From positions 310,001 to 374,000 of the forward strand of contig NZ_JACICD010000003.1 of NCBI RefSeq assembly GCF_014195655.1: a DNA stretch of 64,000 nt, read 5' to 3'. Source of the stretch: Ancylobacter tetraedralis (GTDB lineage: Bacteria > Pseudomonadota > Alphaproteobacteria > Rhizobiales > Xanthobacteraceae). Positions within the stretch are counted from its first letter, which is position 1. Every line of letters begins with the position of its first letter. Positions 11,230 through 19,837 of this stretch are shown piece after piece. The notes beneath the pieces are model-generated. The model worked only from the letters and a program-made list of their open reading frames with translations. It was not told the origin of the DNA and made no database searches. The position numbers were made by a program, and so were the translations under genes.

Positions 11230-11712
11230 TTACTCGGCCGCCTGTGTCGCATCGCTCGGCGACCCGCTCTCCTGTGCCGTGCTGTCGCGCGCGGCGATCT
11301 GGTCGAGCGCGTCGACCACCGCATCGAAGGTGAGCAGCGTCGAGGCGTGGCGCGCCTTGTAGTCGCGCACCGGCTCCAGCACCGCCAGTTCCGCCCAGCG
11401 CCCGCCCGGCGCGGCGCCGTTCTCCTTGAGCATGGCGCGCATCGCCTCGCGCACCGCGCGCAGCTCGGCGGCGGTGGAGCCGACGACCAGCCCGGCCATG
11501 ACCGAGGACGAGGCCTGGCCAAGCGCGCAGGCGCGGACCTCATGGGCGAAGTCGGTGACGACACCGTCCTTCACGGCGAGATCGATCGTCACGGTGGAGC
11601 CGCAAAGGCGCGAATGCGCCGTTGCCGTGGCATCTGGAGAGGCAAGCCGCCCGAGCCGTGGTATATCGGCAGCCAACTCAAGTATGCGGCGATTATAGAC
11701 GTCGTTCAGCAT
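11230..11712 (-). CDS. IscU/SufU-like iron-sulfur scaffold family protein
   Basis: 160 residues. The N terminus (MLNDVYNRRILELAADIP) and the two cysteine motifs SRLCGSTVTIDL and VRACALGQASSSVMAG are typical of the IscU/NifU_N fold. The third scaffold cysteine found in IscU/SufU is replaced: the matching region reads RHASTLLTFDAVV. This substitution appears typical of the alphaproteobacterial version that sits near folE/hisI, so its role as a de novo scaffold is doubtful; it may transfer or bind a metal. It is divergent from folE across 240 bases. Confidence 0.85.
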   Translation of the reverse strand: MLNDVYNRRILELAADIPRLGRLASPDATATAHSRLCGSTVTIDLAVKDGVVTDFAHEVRACALGQASSSVMAGLVVGSTAAELRAVREAMRAMLKENGAAPGGRWAELAVLEPVRDYKARHASTLLTFDAVVDALDQIAARDSTAQESGSPSDATQAAE

Positions 11713-11952
11713 GCCTTGTCCGTCCGTCGAGCCGCGGGACGCGATTTGCCCGCGTTGCAGCCTGCCCCGTGCCGCCTATATAGGAACGGTGGTTGGCGTG
11801 CGAAAGCAACCGGATGTCCCTTCCGGGCATTTCGCGTGGCGACTATGGTCAAGACGTGGCGCTGATCTGCGGTGGAAGATGGCACGTATGACGAGTTGGA
11901 CCGGTGAAGCCTCGATGCCGGATGTGAAATGCGCCGTCGAACGGAGTTCGTC

Positions 11953-12591
11953 ATGGATGCCGTACTTAAGTCGCTGATGCGTAGCGCCCAGAGCGAGAGC
12001 GAGGCCGCCGCCAGCCGGCGCCCCTCGCGCGAAGAGGCGGAAGCCGCCGTCCGCACGCTCATCGCCTGGGCGGGCGACGATCCCGCGCGCGAGGGCCTGC
12101 TGGATACGCCCAAGCGCGTGGTGCGCGCCTATGAGGAACTCTACAGCGGCTACAGCGCCGATTCCGAGAAGATCCTCGACCGAACCTTCGGCGAGATCGG
12201 CAATTTCGACGACATGGTGCTGGTGCGCGACATCGAGTTCTACTCGCATTGCGAGCACCACATGGTGCCGTTCGTGGGCCGGGCGCATGTCGCCTATTTC
12301 CCGGTCGAGCGTGTGGTCGGCCTGTCCAAGATCGCCCGCATCGTCGACCTGTTCGCCCGCCGCCTGCAGACGCAGGAGCACCTGACATCGCAGATCATCA
12401 CGGCGATGGACGAGACCTTGAAGCCGCGCGGCGTCGCGGTTCTCATCGAGGCTGAACACATGTGCATGGCCATGCGCGGGGTGCGCAAGCACGGTGCGTC
12501 CACCGTCACCACCCAGTTCACCGGCATCTTCCGCGACGATCCGCAGGAGCAGGTTCGCTTCATGACCCTGCTGCGCGGCATGCGGCCCTGA
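11953..12591 (+). CDS. folE: GTP cyclohydrolase I (FolE1)
   Basis: 212 residues. It converts GTP to dihydroneopterin triphosphate, the first step of folate synthesis. The zinc site is complete: Cys and His in [12 protein letters not shown] and the second Cys in [12 protein letters not shown]. Further family motifs are [43 protein letters not shown] and TTQFTGIF. The length is normal for type IA enzymes with a short variable N terminus. ATG 11953 is chosen because GGAG at 11943-11946 is well spaced; eight extra codons are possible upstream. hisI starts 5 bases after its stop, so they are co-transcribed. Confidence 0.95.
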   Translation: MDAVLKSLMRSAQSESEAAASRRPSREEAEAAVRTLIAWAGDDPAREGLLDTPKRVVRAYEELYSGYSADSEKILDRTFGEIGNFDDMVLVRDIEFYSHCEHHMVPFVGRAHVAYFPVERVVGLSKIARIVDLFARRLQTQEHLTSQIITAMDETLKPRGVAVLIEAEHMCMAMRGVRKHGASTVTTQFTGIFRDDPQEQVRFMTLLRGMRP

Positions 12592-12596
12592 CGCCG

Positions 12597-13109
12597 GTGT
12601 CCACGGAACCTGCGGCGCCGCGTTTCGCCCCGCGCGGCTCCACCGCCGCGATCGAGGAAGGCAACCGTCTGGCGCCGAAATTCGACGCCGACGGACTTCT
12701 CACGGCCGTTGCGGTGGATGCCGACGACGGCACCGTGCTGATGGTCGCGCATATGAACGCACAGGCGCTGGCGCTGACCATCGAAACCGGGCAGGCGCAT
12801 TATTTCAGCCGCTCGCGCCAGAAGCTGTGGAAGAAGGGCGAGGAGAGCGGCCACGTCCAGACGCTGGTCGAACTGCGCGTCGATTGCGACCAGGACGCGG
12901 TGGTGATGCGTGTGCGCATGGCTGATCTTCCCGGCGGATTGCCGGGCGCGGCCTGCCACACCGGGCACCGCTCCTGCTTCTTCCGCTCGGTGCCGCTCGG
13001 CGCCGCGCCGACGCCCGATCTGACATTGACTGTCAACGAGCCGGGCAAGCTTTTCGATCCGGCGGCGGTATATGCCGCGCCGAAGAAGACCGACATACCG
13101 CATTTCTGA
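12597..13109 (+). CDS. hisI: Phosphoribosyl-AMP cyclohydrolase
   Basis: 170 residues. HisI hydrolyses phosphoribosyl-AMP in the third step of histidine synthesis. All motifs are present: [37 protein letters not shown], the metal-binding [11 protein letters not shown] and the zinc cysteines in [12 protein letters not shown]. There is no HisE domain, so this is the stand-alone form usual in Alphaproteobacteria. The start is taken as GTG 12597, 5 bases after folE; the protein has a ~25-residue N-terminal and ~40-residue C-terminal extension relative to the core. A terminator hairpin follows at 13137. Confidence 0.93.
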   Translation: MSTEPAAPRFAPRGSTAAIEEGNRLAPKFDADGLLTAVAVDADDGTVLMVAHMNAQALALTIETGQAHYFSRSRQKLWKKGEESGHVQTLVELRVDCDQDAVVMRVRMADLPGGLPGAACHTGHRSCFFRSVPLGAAPTPDLTLTVNEPGKLFDPAAVYAAPKKTDIPHF

Positions 13110-13136
13110 GCGGGAAGAGCGGCCCGCCCCTCACCC

Positions 13137-13162
13137 TTCCCTCTCCCCGGGGGGAGAGGGAA
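13137..13162. terminator. Bidirectional terminator between hisI and CBS gene
   Basis: A perfect 12-bp inverted repeat (13137-13148 and 13151-13162; TTCCCTCTCCCC and its complement) with a 2-base spacer sits between the convergent stops at 13109 and 13177. The AA/TT ends give short A/T flanks on both sides, fitting a shared intrinsic terminator. CCCTCTCCCC-type hairpins are common intergenic elements in Hyphomicrobiales genomes. Confidence 0.65.
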
Positions 13163-13176
13163 AACGGGCTCCGGAA

Positions 13177-13608
13177 TCACGTCGAGAGGATGTACTCGCG
13201 CAGCGCGGTGCTCTCGCGCTCCATCTCCGCGAGGCGGTGCTTCACCACGTCGCCGATCGAGATGAGGCCGATCAGCTTACCCGCCTGCACCACCGGCAGA
13301 TGGCGGAAGCGGCCGGCTGTCATGTGCTCCATCACCTGATGCACGGTCTCGTTGCCATCGGTGGTCACGACCTTGGTCGTCATGATCGCGCGTATGGGAT
13401 CGTCGAGCCTCGCCGGACCGTCACGGCCGATCACCCGCACCGCGTCGCGTTCGGAAATGATGCCCACCACATGGCGATCGGCATCGGTGACGACGACCGC
13501 GCCGATGCGCTTCTCGGCAAGAACCGCCATCACCTCGCGCAACGTGGCATCGGGGCCGATGGTCTGAACGTCGTATCCCTTCTCGTCCAAGATCGAACGA
13601 ACCGTCAT
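13177..13608 (-). CDS. CBS-domain pair protein
   Basis: 143 residues made of two CBS motifs (about 8-62 and 75-132) with typical strand-helix patterns: GAVVVTDADRHVVGIISERDAVR and RHLPVVQAGKLIGLISIGDVVK. Paired CBS modules bind adenosyl ligands such as AMP, ATP or NADH and report energy state. Stand-alone forms in Alphaproteobacteria have no fixed partner. ATG 13608 is chosen because AGGAG lies 8 bases upstream; the longer frame up to 13692 would be Arg-rich non-domain sequence. It is separated from the rhomboid gene by 150 bases. Confidence 0.9.
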   Translation of the reverse strand: MTVRSILDEKGYDVQTIGPDATLREVMAVLAEKRIGAVVVTDADRHVVGIISERDAVRVIGRDGPARLDDPIRAIMTTKVVTTDGNETVHQVMEHMTAGRFRHLPVVQAGKLIGLISIGDVVKHRLAEMERESTALREYILST

Positions 13609-13758
13609 GGCATTGCTCCTTCCCAGTGCCGGTGGCCGGTCGGCATGCGCGCCGGCCACTCGTTCTCGGTCGTCACCGCGGGCGCGGTGCATACCGTTAA
13701 GCCGGGAATGATCGATCCTAACGCCGCGGGAGGCAAGAGGCCTGCGCGCGAACGGCCC

Positions 13759-14586
13759 TCAGCCGCGGCGCGAGCGGGCGAGAGGGCGGTCATCGGGGTG
13801 CCGCGATACCGGATCGAACAGCGGGAACAGCAGCAGGCCGACGAGGAAGCCGCCAATATGCGCCTCCCATGCGATGCTGCCATCGGGTGTCGCCGTCATC
13901 ACGCCGAAGGCGATATTGATGACGAACCACACCACCACGAAGCTGATCACCCGGCGGTCGCGCATCACCACGGAGAGCGGCGGGGCGGGAAACTCCACCG
14001 AAGCGCCGAGAAAATCCGGCCGCCACGCCTCGCGGCCCTCTGCCGCGAACATGAAGCGGATGGCCGCCGCCATGCAGCCCGACACCGCGGCCGAGGCGCC
14101 GATCATCGGCACCATCTCACCCTCGTGGCTGATGAGGTGCAGCCCCGCCCCCGCCGCCGCGGCAACCGCGAAAAAGGCAAGGAACCGCACCGGCCCGAAG
14201 CGCTTCGCCACCGGGCTGCCGAAGGCGAGCATCCACAGGAGGTTCAGCCCGACATGGGTCCAGCTGCCGTGCAGGAACGCATAGGTGACGAAGGTCCACG
14301 CATCCGCCGCCGTGCCTCCCGGCAGCACGCCATCCGCCAGCAAGGACGGGTCGTAGCGCGCGGGAATGAAGGCGAACAGCGCCAGGATCTCGATTCCCAT
14401 GTCAGGATCGAGGAAGTCGCGCGCCAGCTGGATGACAAGCATCGCCACGGCCAGCGCGGTGATCACCGGCGGCACATTAAGGATCGGCTGACGCTGCCGC
14501 GCGGCGATTTGGGATGGATCAAGCACAGGGATGACATAGGCGCCGGCAGCCCCGGCGGCAAGTCGCGCCGGCCTCCCCGCAGCCAC
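13759..14586 (-). CDS. Rhomboid family intramembrane serine protease
   Basis: 275 residues with six or so membrane segments. The conserved features are TYAFLHGSWTHVGLNLLWM (the HxxxN region of helix 2), the catalytic serine in GASAAVSG (the usual GASG is here GASA) and the catalytic histidine in WEAHIGGFLVGLL. Rhomboids cleave transmembrane substrates within the bilayer. The substrate is unknown. The N terminus begins at a GTG (14586) with no clear ribosome site; GTG 14526 would give 255 residues and a tighter fit. It ends with an Arg-rich tail. Confidence 0.87.
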   Translation of the reverse strand: MAAGRPARLAAGAAGAYVIPVLDPSQIAARQRQPILNVPPVITALAVAMLVIQLARDFLDPDMGIEILALFAFIPARYDPSLLADGVLPGGTAADAWTFVTYAFLHGSWTHVGLNLLWMLAFGSPVAKRFGPVRFLAFFAVAAAAGAGLHLISHEGEMVPMIGASAAVSGCMAAAIRFMFAAEGREAWRPDFLGASVEFPAPPLSVVMRDRRVISFVVVWFVINIAFGVMTATPDGSIAWEAHIGGFLVGLLLFPLFDPVSRHPDDRPLARSRRG

Positions 14587-14767
14587 AGGGACGTTGCCGT
14601 CCGCTTAATCCTCGTGATGAACGGAATGCCTATTCATATGGTTAATATCAGTAGTAAGACCCGTTAACATTCCATATCCAGCGTAGTGCAGAATTTCCGA
14701 CATCGCTTAGACCAGCATAAAATTCTATCTGTCATGATCTCTTCCATAGACAGGAACGAGGCACGCG

Positions 14768-15421
14768 ATGAACAAGAGGCTCGAACGAGCCCGTCACGCG
14801 ACGGTGACAGTGATTATCGGAGCGTTGCTCGGCGTATTCGCCGGCGCGCTGCCAGTCGAGGCGAATGATCGACTGGCAATGCATTCCAGCTTTCCGGCCA
14901 ACATGGTGTCGGAAGGCAAGTCGACCACGCCGATCGGCTACGCACAGTTCTGCGAGGAGTATCCGCGCGACTGCGGCGGCGGCAACGAGCGCGGCGGCAA
15001 GGTGGCGCTGACGGAAGCGAACTTCGCCCAGCTCAAGGCGATCAACGCCGAGGTCAACCAGCGAATCAAGCCGATGACCGATCTCGATCATTACGGCGTC
15101 GCCGAGCGCTGGACCTATGCCGAGGACGGCTATGGCGACTGCGAGGAATATGTGCTGGTGAAGCGCCGCGAACTCATCGCGCTCGGCTGGCCGGCGGAAA
15201 CGCTGCTCATCACCGTGGTGCGCGACCGCGAGAACGAAGGCCACGCGGTGCTCACCGTCGTGACGGATCGCGGAGACCTGGTGCTGGACAATCAGGGGAG
15301 CGACATCGTGCTCTGGCACGAGACCGGCTATCGCTTCGTGAAGCGGCAGGCGCAGGGCAATCCCGACCGCTGGGTTTCGCTGGGCGACGTGATGGCACCG
15401 CTGACGGTGGGCCAGTACTGA
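14768..15421 (+). CDS. Transglutaminase-like cysteine peptidase (BTLCP family)
   Basis: 217 residues. A signal peptide (VTVIIGALLGVFAGALPVEA) directs it to the periplasm. The catalytic triad of the bacterial transglutaminase-like cysteine protease family is visible: Cys in YGDCEEYVLVKR, His in NEGHAVLTVVTD and Asp in DLVLDNQGSDI. In other bacteria related proteins (LapG) cleave surface adhesins at di-alanine sites under c-di-GMP control; no LapD partner is seen here, so this is only an analogy. The 180-base upstream region is AT-rich and probably holds its promoter. Confidence 0.9.
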   Translation: MNKRLERARHATVTVIIGALLGVFAGALPVEANDRLAMHSSFPANMVSEGKSTTPIGYAQFCEEYPRDCGGGNERGGKVALTEANFAQLKAINAEVNQRIKPMTDLDHYGVAERWTYAEDGYGDCEEYVLVKRRELIALGWPAETLLITVVRDRENEGHAVLTVVTDRGDLVLDNQGSDIVLWHETGYRFVKRQAQGNPDRWVSLGDVMAPLTVGQY

Positions 15422-15427
15422 TAGCGG

Positions 15428-15451
15428 GCGAAGGGCGACGCCGCCCTTCGC
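15428..15451. terminator. Hairpin between BTLCP gene and gamma-CA gene
   Basis: A 10-bp perfect stem (GCGAAGGGCG at 15428-15437, complement at 15442-15451) with a 4-base loop lies in the 60-base gap between convergent genes. No long T-tract follows. Confidence 0.5.
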
Positions 15452-15481
15452 GCTTGTAGAGAGAGCCGTCCGCGCAGCGGT

Positions 15482-16012
15482 TCAGCCGATCTTCGACAGG
15501 CCCTCGGCGAAGCGCCGCCAGTTGCGCACATAATGCGCGGCGGTGCCGTGGATGCGCTTGGCCGTCGCCTCGTCCAGCGTGCGGATCACCTTGGCCGGCG
15601 CCCCGACAATCAGCGAATTGTCGGGAAATTCCTTGCCCTCTGTCACCAGCGCGCCGGCACCGACCAGACAGTTGCGGCCGATCTTCGCGCCGTTGAGCAG
15701 GGTCGCCCCCATGCCGATCAGGCTGTTGGCGCCGACGGTGCATCCATGCAGGATGGCCCGGTGGCCGATCGTGCCGTCCTCGCCAATGGTCAGCGGGAAG
15801 CCCGGATCGGCGTGCAGCACGCACAATTCCTGAATATTGACCCGCGCGCCGAGCGCGATGCGCTCATTGTCACCTCGGATCGTGGCGCCGAACCACACGC
15901 TCGCCTCGTCGCCGAGCTGGACATGGCCGATCACCTCGGCACTCGGCGCGATCCAGTAGCGGCCGGGGGCCGGAAGTTCCGGCGCGATGCCGTCGAGCGC
16001 GTAGATCGCCAC
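15482..16012 (-). CDS. Gamma-class carbonic anhydrase family protein
   Basis: 176 residues of left-handed beta-helix hexapeptide repeats. The three zinc/iron histidines of the gamma class are in CVLHADPG and GHRAILHGC, and the surrounding ATIRGDNERIALGARVNIQE is family-typical. Members include CaiE/PaaY-like proteins and the complex-I-associated gamma-CAs of mitochondria; whether it hydrates CO2 cannot be told from sequence. It starts at GTG 16012, only 3 bases after the stop of the DUF3126 gene, so translation is coupled. Confidence 0.9.
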   Translation of the reverse strand: MAIYALDGIAPELPAPGRYWIAPSAEVIGHVQLGDEASVWFGATIRGDNERIALGARVNIQELCVLHADPGFPLTIGEDGTIGHRAILHGCTVGANSLIGMGATLLNGAKIGRNCLVGAGALVTEGKEFPDNSLIVGAPAKVIRTLDEATAKRIHGTAAHYVRNWRRFAEGLSKIG

Positions 16013-16015
16013 GGC

Positions 16016-16228
16016 TCAGTCCTCGAGATCGGTGTCGAGAATGGCCATCTGGAAATTATAGGAGAGGTCGCCGTCTTCCTTGTCCTCGAACATGATGCCG
16101 ATGAACTCGTCGCCGATGTAAACCTCGGCGGAATCCTTCTTCTTCGGACGGCCGACGACGCGGATCTGCGTATTGTTGAACAGCCGGCGCATATAGGTCT
16201 GGATGCGCTCGAAATCCTTCTTTTCCAA
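16016..16228 (-). CDS. DUF3126 family protein
   Basis: A 70-residue protein of the alphaproteobacterial DUF3126 family, with the conserved core RIQTYMRRLFNNTQIRVVG, DSAEVYIGDEFIG and NFQMAILD. Function is unknown. I choose a TTG start at 16228 because the family begins with xEKKDxERI and GGGAG lies 8 bases upstream; a longer reading to 16300 adds 24 codons unlike the family. It is followed 3 bases later by the gamma-CA gene and preceded by cysE on the same strand, giving a cysE / DUF3126 / gamma-CA order. Confidence 0.85.
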   Translation of the reverse strand: MEKKDFERIQTYMRRLFNNTQIRVVGRPKKKDSAEVYIGDEFIGIMFEDKEDGDLSYNFQMAILDTDLED

Positions 16229-16358
16229 AGCTCTGTCTCCCGAAATGCGTTGGATTGGGCGGCAGGCTTGCCACGCCGGGCGAGCCGGCGCAACCCGCAA
16301 GCGCGCTGCGTGCCACCCGGCAGCCCTGCCGGGCGGGCGGGGCTGGGAACGGCGATCG

Positions 16359-17222
16359 TCAGATGGCTTCGCCGAGGAAGGACGGCACGTCGTCGATCTG
16401 ATCGAACATCTGGTCCATGCTGCGCGAGGGCTCCGAGCAGCCCGCCACGCCGACCACCCGGGACGGCACGCCGGCCACCGTGGTGCCGGGCGGAACCGGC
16501 TTCAGCACCACCGAGCCGGCCGCGACACGCGCGCATTTGCCGACCTCGATATTGCCGAGCACCTTGGCGCCGGCGCCGATGAGCACGCCGCTGCGGATCT
16601 TCGGGTGCCGGTCGCCATGCTCCTTGCCGGTGCCGCCAAGCGTGACGCCCTGCAGGATCGACACATTGTCCTCGATGACCGCCGTCTCGCCGACCACGAT
16701 GCCGGTCGCATGGTCGAAGAAGATGCCGCGCCCGAACACCGCCGCCGGGTTGATGTCCACCTGGTAGACCATCGAGGCGCGGCTCTGCAGGTAGAGCGCG
16801 AAATCCTTGCGCCCGTTCTGCCACAGCCAATGCGCGAGGCGATGCGTCTGGATGGCGTGGAAGCCCTTGTAGTAAAGCAGCGGATCCACCGCGCGCTGGG
16901 TGGCGGGGTCACGGTCGCATACCGCCAGAATGTCGGCGCGGACGGCGAGGCCCAGCTCCGGATCCTCGTTCACCGCCTCACGGAAAGCCTGGCGGATGAG
17001 GTGGCTCGGCATGTCCACATGGTCGAGCCGCTGGGAGATGCGATGGCCGACCGCTTCCTCCAGCGAGGGGTGATACAGCACGGTGGAATAGATGAAGCTG
17101 GCAAGTGCCGGCTCGCGGGCGACGATGGATTCGGCCTCGCCGCGGATGCGCGTCCATACCGGGTCGATCTTGTCGATGACCCGACTGCCGATCTCGGCAC
17201 GGTGGAGAGAATTCTGAGCCAT
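16359..17222 (-). CDS. cysE: Serine O-acetyltransferase
   Basis: 287 residues. CysE transfers acetyl from acetyl-CoA to serine to make O-acetylserine, the precursor of cysteine. The N-terminal helical domain (VWTRIRGEAESIVAREP, DILAVCDRDPATQRAVDPLL) is followed by the left-handed beta-helix with the catalytic FDHATGIVVGETAVI and the CoA-binding LQGVTLGGTGKEHGDRHPKI. The last ~35 residues extend past the helix and include the flexible tail that usually docks into cysteine synthase; here it ends in Ala-Ile rather than a strict Ile C terminus preceded by GDG. It does end in Ile, as is typical. Confidence 0.93.
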   Translation of the reverse strand: MAQNSLHRAEIGSRVIDKIDPVWTRIRGEAESIVAREPALASFIYSTVLYHPSLEEAVGHRISQRLDHVDMPSHLIRQAFREAVNEDPELGLAVRADILAVCDRDPATQRAVDPLLYYKGFHAIQTHRLAHWLWQNGRKDFALYLQSRASMVYQVDINPAAVFGRGIFFDHATGIVVGETAVIEDNVSILQGVTLGGTGKEHGDRHPKIRSGVLIGAGAKVLGNIEVGKCARVAAGSVVLKPVPPGTTVAGVPSRVVGVAGCSEPSRSMDQMFDQIDDVPSFLGEAI

Positions 17223-17307
17223 TGGTCTTGTCCCTGGCCGGCTGTCCCGGTGGCGCCGACCTTTTAAACCCGAGTTGGATGGATCCTAGCACAGCGCGCG
17301 GAAGGCG

Positions 17308-17331
17308 CCCATGTCTGTGCCCATGTCTGTG
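17308..17331. repeat. 12-bp direct duplication upstream of cysE
   Basis: CCCATGTCTGTG occurs twice without a gap (17308-17319 and 17320-17331) in the 239-base gap between cysE and the hydrolase gene. I see no gene in this gap. Confidence 0.7.
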
Positions 17332-17461
17332 CGAGCGCCGGCGCTCACGCGCGGCGGGCGGAGCGCGTCCTCGCGCTACATCGCAGCAGCTTCAGCGATA
17401 AAGCCTCGATCATCGGCATGGTCGCCATCATCCAACCGGTCGCTCGCCCACCCGAGGGGCC

Positions 17462-18214
17462 TCAGGGGCGCGCGTCGAGAAAGGCGAGCGCGGCTTCCTT
17501 GAACACCTTGTCGCCCACCGCCAGCATATGATCGCGGTCCGGAATGTCCACCACCTGTGCGCCGGGAATGAGTGCCGCCAGCGGGCGTGCCGCGCCGGAT
17601 ACCGCGTCCTTGGTGCCGATGGCGATCAGCGTCGGCACGCCGATGCGCCCCACTTCCTCGCGCGTCAGCGTGCGGCGCGAGCCATAGATGCAGGCGGCAA
17701 GCGCCTGCCGGTCACTTTTCGTCACCTCCGCGAAGGTCCGGAAGGTGCGCCCGGTCGGGTCGGTCACATGCTCGAGCGAGGGGGCGAGCAGCGCCTCGGC
17801 CACCGTCACCGGCAGGCCCGCGCCTTCCACCAGATGAATGCCGATGCCGCCGAGGATGAGCGAACGCACCCGCTCGGGCGCCTCCAGCGCGAGGCAGGCG
17901 GCGATCCGCCCGCCCATGGAATAGCCCATCACATCGGCGCGCGGCAGGCCGAGGTGATCCATCAGCGCCAGCGCGTCCTGCGCCATGAGGGCGGGATCAT
18001 AGGCCTCGCGCTCATAGAGCTTGGTGGAGGCGCCGTGCCCGCGATTGTCGAAGGCGATCGCCCGCCGCCCGGCGCGCACCAGCGTCGACATCCAGCCCGG
18101 CCCGACCCAGTTGATTTCCTTGGTCGAGGCGAAGCCGTGAATGAGCAGGACCGGCTCGCCCTCCCCCTCGTCGAGATAGGCGAAGTCGAGACCGTTATGG
18201 GAGAAGGTCGGCAT
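17462..18214 (-). CDS. Alpha/beta hydrolase
   Basis: 250 residues with the full alpha/beta-hydrolase pattern: oxyanion HGFASTKEINW, FDNRGHGAST, nucleophile elbow MGYSMGGRIAA (Ser), acidic IGTKDAVSG and catalytic His in DRDHMLAVGDK. It resembles small esterases/lactonases such as 3-oxoadipate enol-lactonase-like proteins, but the substrate is not readable. ATG 18214 is used; an in-frame TTG at 18232 also exists. Its start overlaps the 3' end of the preceding repeat-ended gene (stop at 18195) by 20 bases, so the pair may be translationally coupled. Confidence 0.88.
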   Translation of the reverse strand: MPTFSHNGLDFAYLDEGEGEPVLLIHGFASTKEINWVGPGWMSTLVRAGRRAIAFDNRGHGASTKLYEREAYDPALMAQDALALMDHLGLPRADVMGYSMGGRIAACLALEAPERVRSLILGGIGIHLVEGAGLPVTVAEALLAPSLEHVTDPTGRTFRTFAEVTKSDRQALAACIYGSRRTLTREEVGRIGVPTLIAIGTKDAVSGAARPLAALIPGAQVVDIPDRDHMLAVGDKVFKEAALAFLDARP

Positions 18215-19343
18215 GGGCGCGGGTTCCGGCAACAGGGAGCCGGCAACCTAGAGAGCGGCTACCGGCCTGCCAAGTAGCGCGCCTGCCAAGTAGCGCGCCT
18301 GCCAAGTAGCGCGCCTGCCAAGTAGCGCGCCTGCCAAATAGCGCGATGGAAACCGCCGAAGCGGTACGCGCGACCGGCGTCGGGCGGCGGCGCTTCCATA
18401 GCGGGCGCACGCTCGCCACCACCATGGCGTTGAAGGCGCAGACCAGCCCGAACAGGTTGACGGCGGCCGCGATCACCCAAAAGGCGAGCTTGGCGATAGC
18501 CTCGGTCACGAACAGCGCGCCACGCCCCAATGTCTTGAAAATGGCCAGCGTCTGCCCGCCCTTGACGTCGGCAAGCCGCGCTAGGCGCCCGGCGCCGGCC
18601 GCATCATCGACATGGGCGAGCCCGGCAAAGGTGGCGCGCGTGCCAGCCTTGGTGCCGGCGCGGCCGATATCGGCCAGGGTCGCCGCCGCCTCGACCCGGC
18701 GCCCGCCGCGAAGCGCGCCCATCATGTCGCCCGCCAGCCGCGCACCGACCACGCCGGCGCGGCGCGCACCCTTGATCAGGCTCAGGCCGGCCCGCAATGT
18801 CAGCGGCGCGCCGAAGGCGGCATAGGTGGCGCCGGTCGCGACAATCCCCGCGCCGGCCAGTCCCACCATGAGCGGATCGACCGGCTCGCCACTCGCCCAG
18901 TGCAAGGCCTCGCGCCCGAGGTCGCGCACGTCGCCCCACACGGTGAGGTCGCCGGTCGCCGCCCCCGCAAGGCCCGCCAGATCCTCGCCCTCGCCGGTCA
19001 CGAAGCCCTTGCCGAAGGCACCGGCCCCGCGCGCGGCCACCGTCGCCGTGCTGTTGGCCAGCGCGACCCGTGCGCGCAGCGCCGGCGCGATCTCGATCCC
19101 GCGCGCATCGGCCAGCGTGATGAAGCTGGCGGCCAGTTCGCCGTCGTCCGTGGAAAGCGCGCTCTCGATCTCGCTCGCCACGCTGGCCGGCGTCAGCACG
19201 CGGGACAGTTCGATATCGGCGATCCGCGCCGCGTCATCCTGCGCCAGCGCGAGGTCCAGCGCATAGCGCCCCGCCGGCAGCACCCAGTGGGCGGCGCCGG
19301 CAAAGGCAAGCAGGAAGGCGGCGGCGGCGAGGAAACGATGCAT
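18195..19343 (-). CDS. Membrane-anchored protein of unknown function with repeat-encoded C terminus
   Basis: About 382 residues from ATG 19343; an upstream in-frame ATG at 19385 has a better ribosome site (AAAGG, 6-base spacing). A signal/anchor helix (FLAAAAFLLAFAGAAHWVLPAG) opens the protein; the middle is Ala/Gly-rich with a probable membrane span near GLAGAGIVATGATYAAFG and a long one near AFWVIAAAVNLFGLVCAFNA, followed by an Arg-rich stretch (PLWKRRRP). The last ~45 residues are read from a 16-bp tandem repeat, giving a 16-residue period (LGRRATWQARYLAGAL). I do not recognise the family. It is probably an inner-membrane protein. Confidence 0.72.
   Translation of the reverse strand: MHRFLAAAAFLLAFAGAAHWVLPAGRYALDLALAQDDAARIADIELSRVLTPASVASEIESALSTDDGELAASFITLADARGIEIAPALRARVALANSTATVAARGAGAFGKGFVTGEGEDLAGLAGAATGDLTVWGDVRDLGREALHWASGEPVDPLMVGLAGAGIVATGATYAAFGAPLTLRAGLSLIKGARRAGVVGARLAGDMMGALRGGRRVEAAATLADIGRAGTKAGTRATFAGLAHVDDAAGAGRLARLADVKGGQTLAIFKTLGRGALFVTEAIAKLAFWVIAAAVNLFGLVCAFNAMVVASVRPLWKRRRPTPVARTASAVSIALFGRRATWQARYLAGALLGRRATWQAGSRSLGCRLPVAGTRAHADLLP
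18265..18344. repeat. Tandem repeat, 5 x 16 bp
   Basis: Five head-to-tail copies of GCCTGCCAAGTAGCGC at 18265, 18281, 18297, 18313 and 18329; the last has one substitution (AAATAG for AAGTAG). The unit length is not a multiple of three, so all three phases are read in the overlapping minus-strand gene. There are no spacers, so it is not a CRISPR array. Confidence 0.95.
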
Positions 19344-19540
19344 GGCGGGGGAGGGCTGCACCCGATGAAATTGCCCCACCGTCATGCCCGGCCTTTGTGG
19401 CGAACCGATGAGCGGAAGAGACCGCGGGAGGCGATGGGAGGGGCGCCATCCCCTGCCCCGGCGCGCAAGCACCTTGGCCGGCGCGTTTCCAGCGGCTATG
19501 GTCCACGCCGTCGAAACACAAGCGCGGACAGGCGGATATC

Positions 19541-19789
19541 ATGGCGGGCCACGTCGTTCCCCACTTCCACAATTCGGCGGGCGTGCCGAAAATCTTCATC
19601 GGCGCCAAGGAGTTCATGTGCGTCGGGGCGGAGCCGCCCTATGACCACCCGCATGTGTTCCTCGACATGGGCGCCGATCACGAAATCGTCTGCCCCTATT
19701 GCTCGACCCTCTATGTCTACGATTCGAAGCTGCACGGCGCGCAGACCAATCCGCCGGGCGCGCTCTACGAGACGCCGGCCGCCGCCTGA
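19541..19789 (+). CDS. Zinc-finger (zf-CHCC) protein, NDUFS6-like
   Basis: 82 residues with the zf-CHCC pattern: Cys in EFMCVGAEPPYDHPHVFLDMG, then EIVCPYCSTLYVYD, giving the Cys/His/Cys/Cys zinc set. The family includes the mitochondrial complex I subunit NDUFS6 and its alphaproteobacterial relatives, so a role with respiratory complex I is likely by family but not shown here. It starts at ATG 19541, diverging from the repeat-ended gene, with the FAD monooxygenase 48 bases downstream. Confidence 0.9.
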   Translation: MAGHVVPHFHNSAGVPKIFIGAKEFMCVGAEPPYDHPHVFLDMGADHEIVCPYCSTLYVYDSKLHGAQTNPPGALYETPAAA

Positions 19790-19837
19790 GCGGGTCGTCT
19801 CCTGGCCGGGTAGCCTCCTGAATCGGGTGTATCGGAC

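Noticed and set aside
18265..18344. Possible CRISPR array
   Set aside because: The 16-bp units are directly abutting with no spacers and no cas genes are near.
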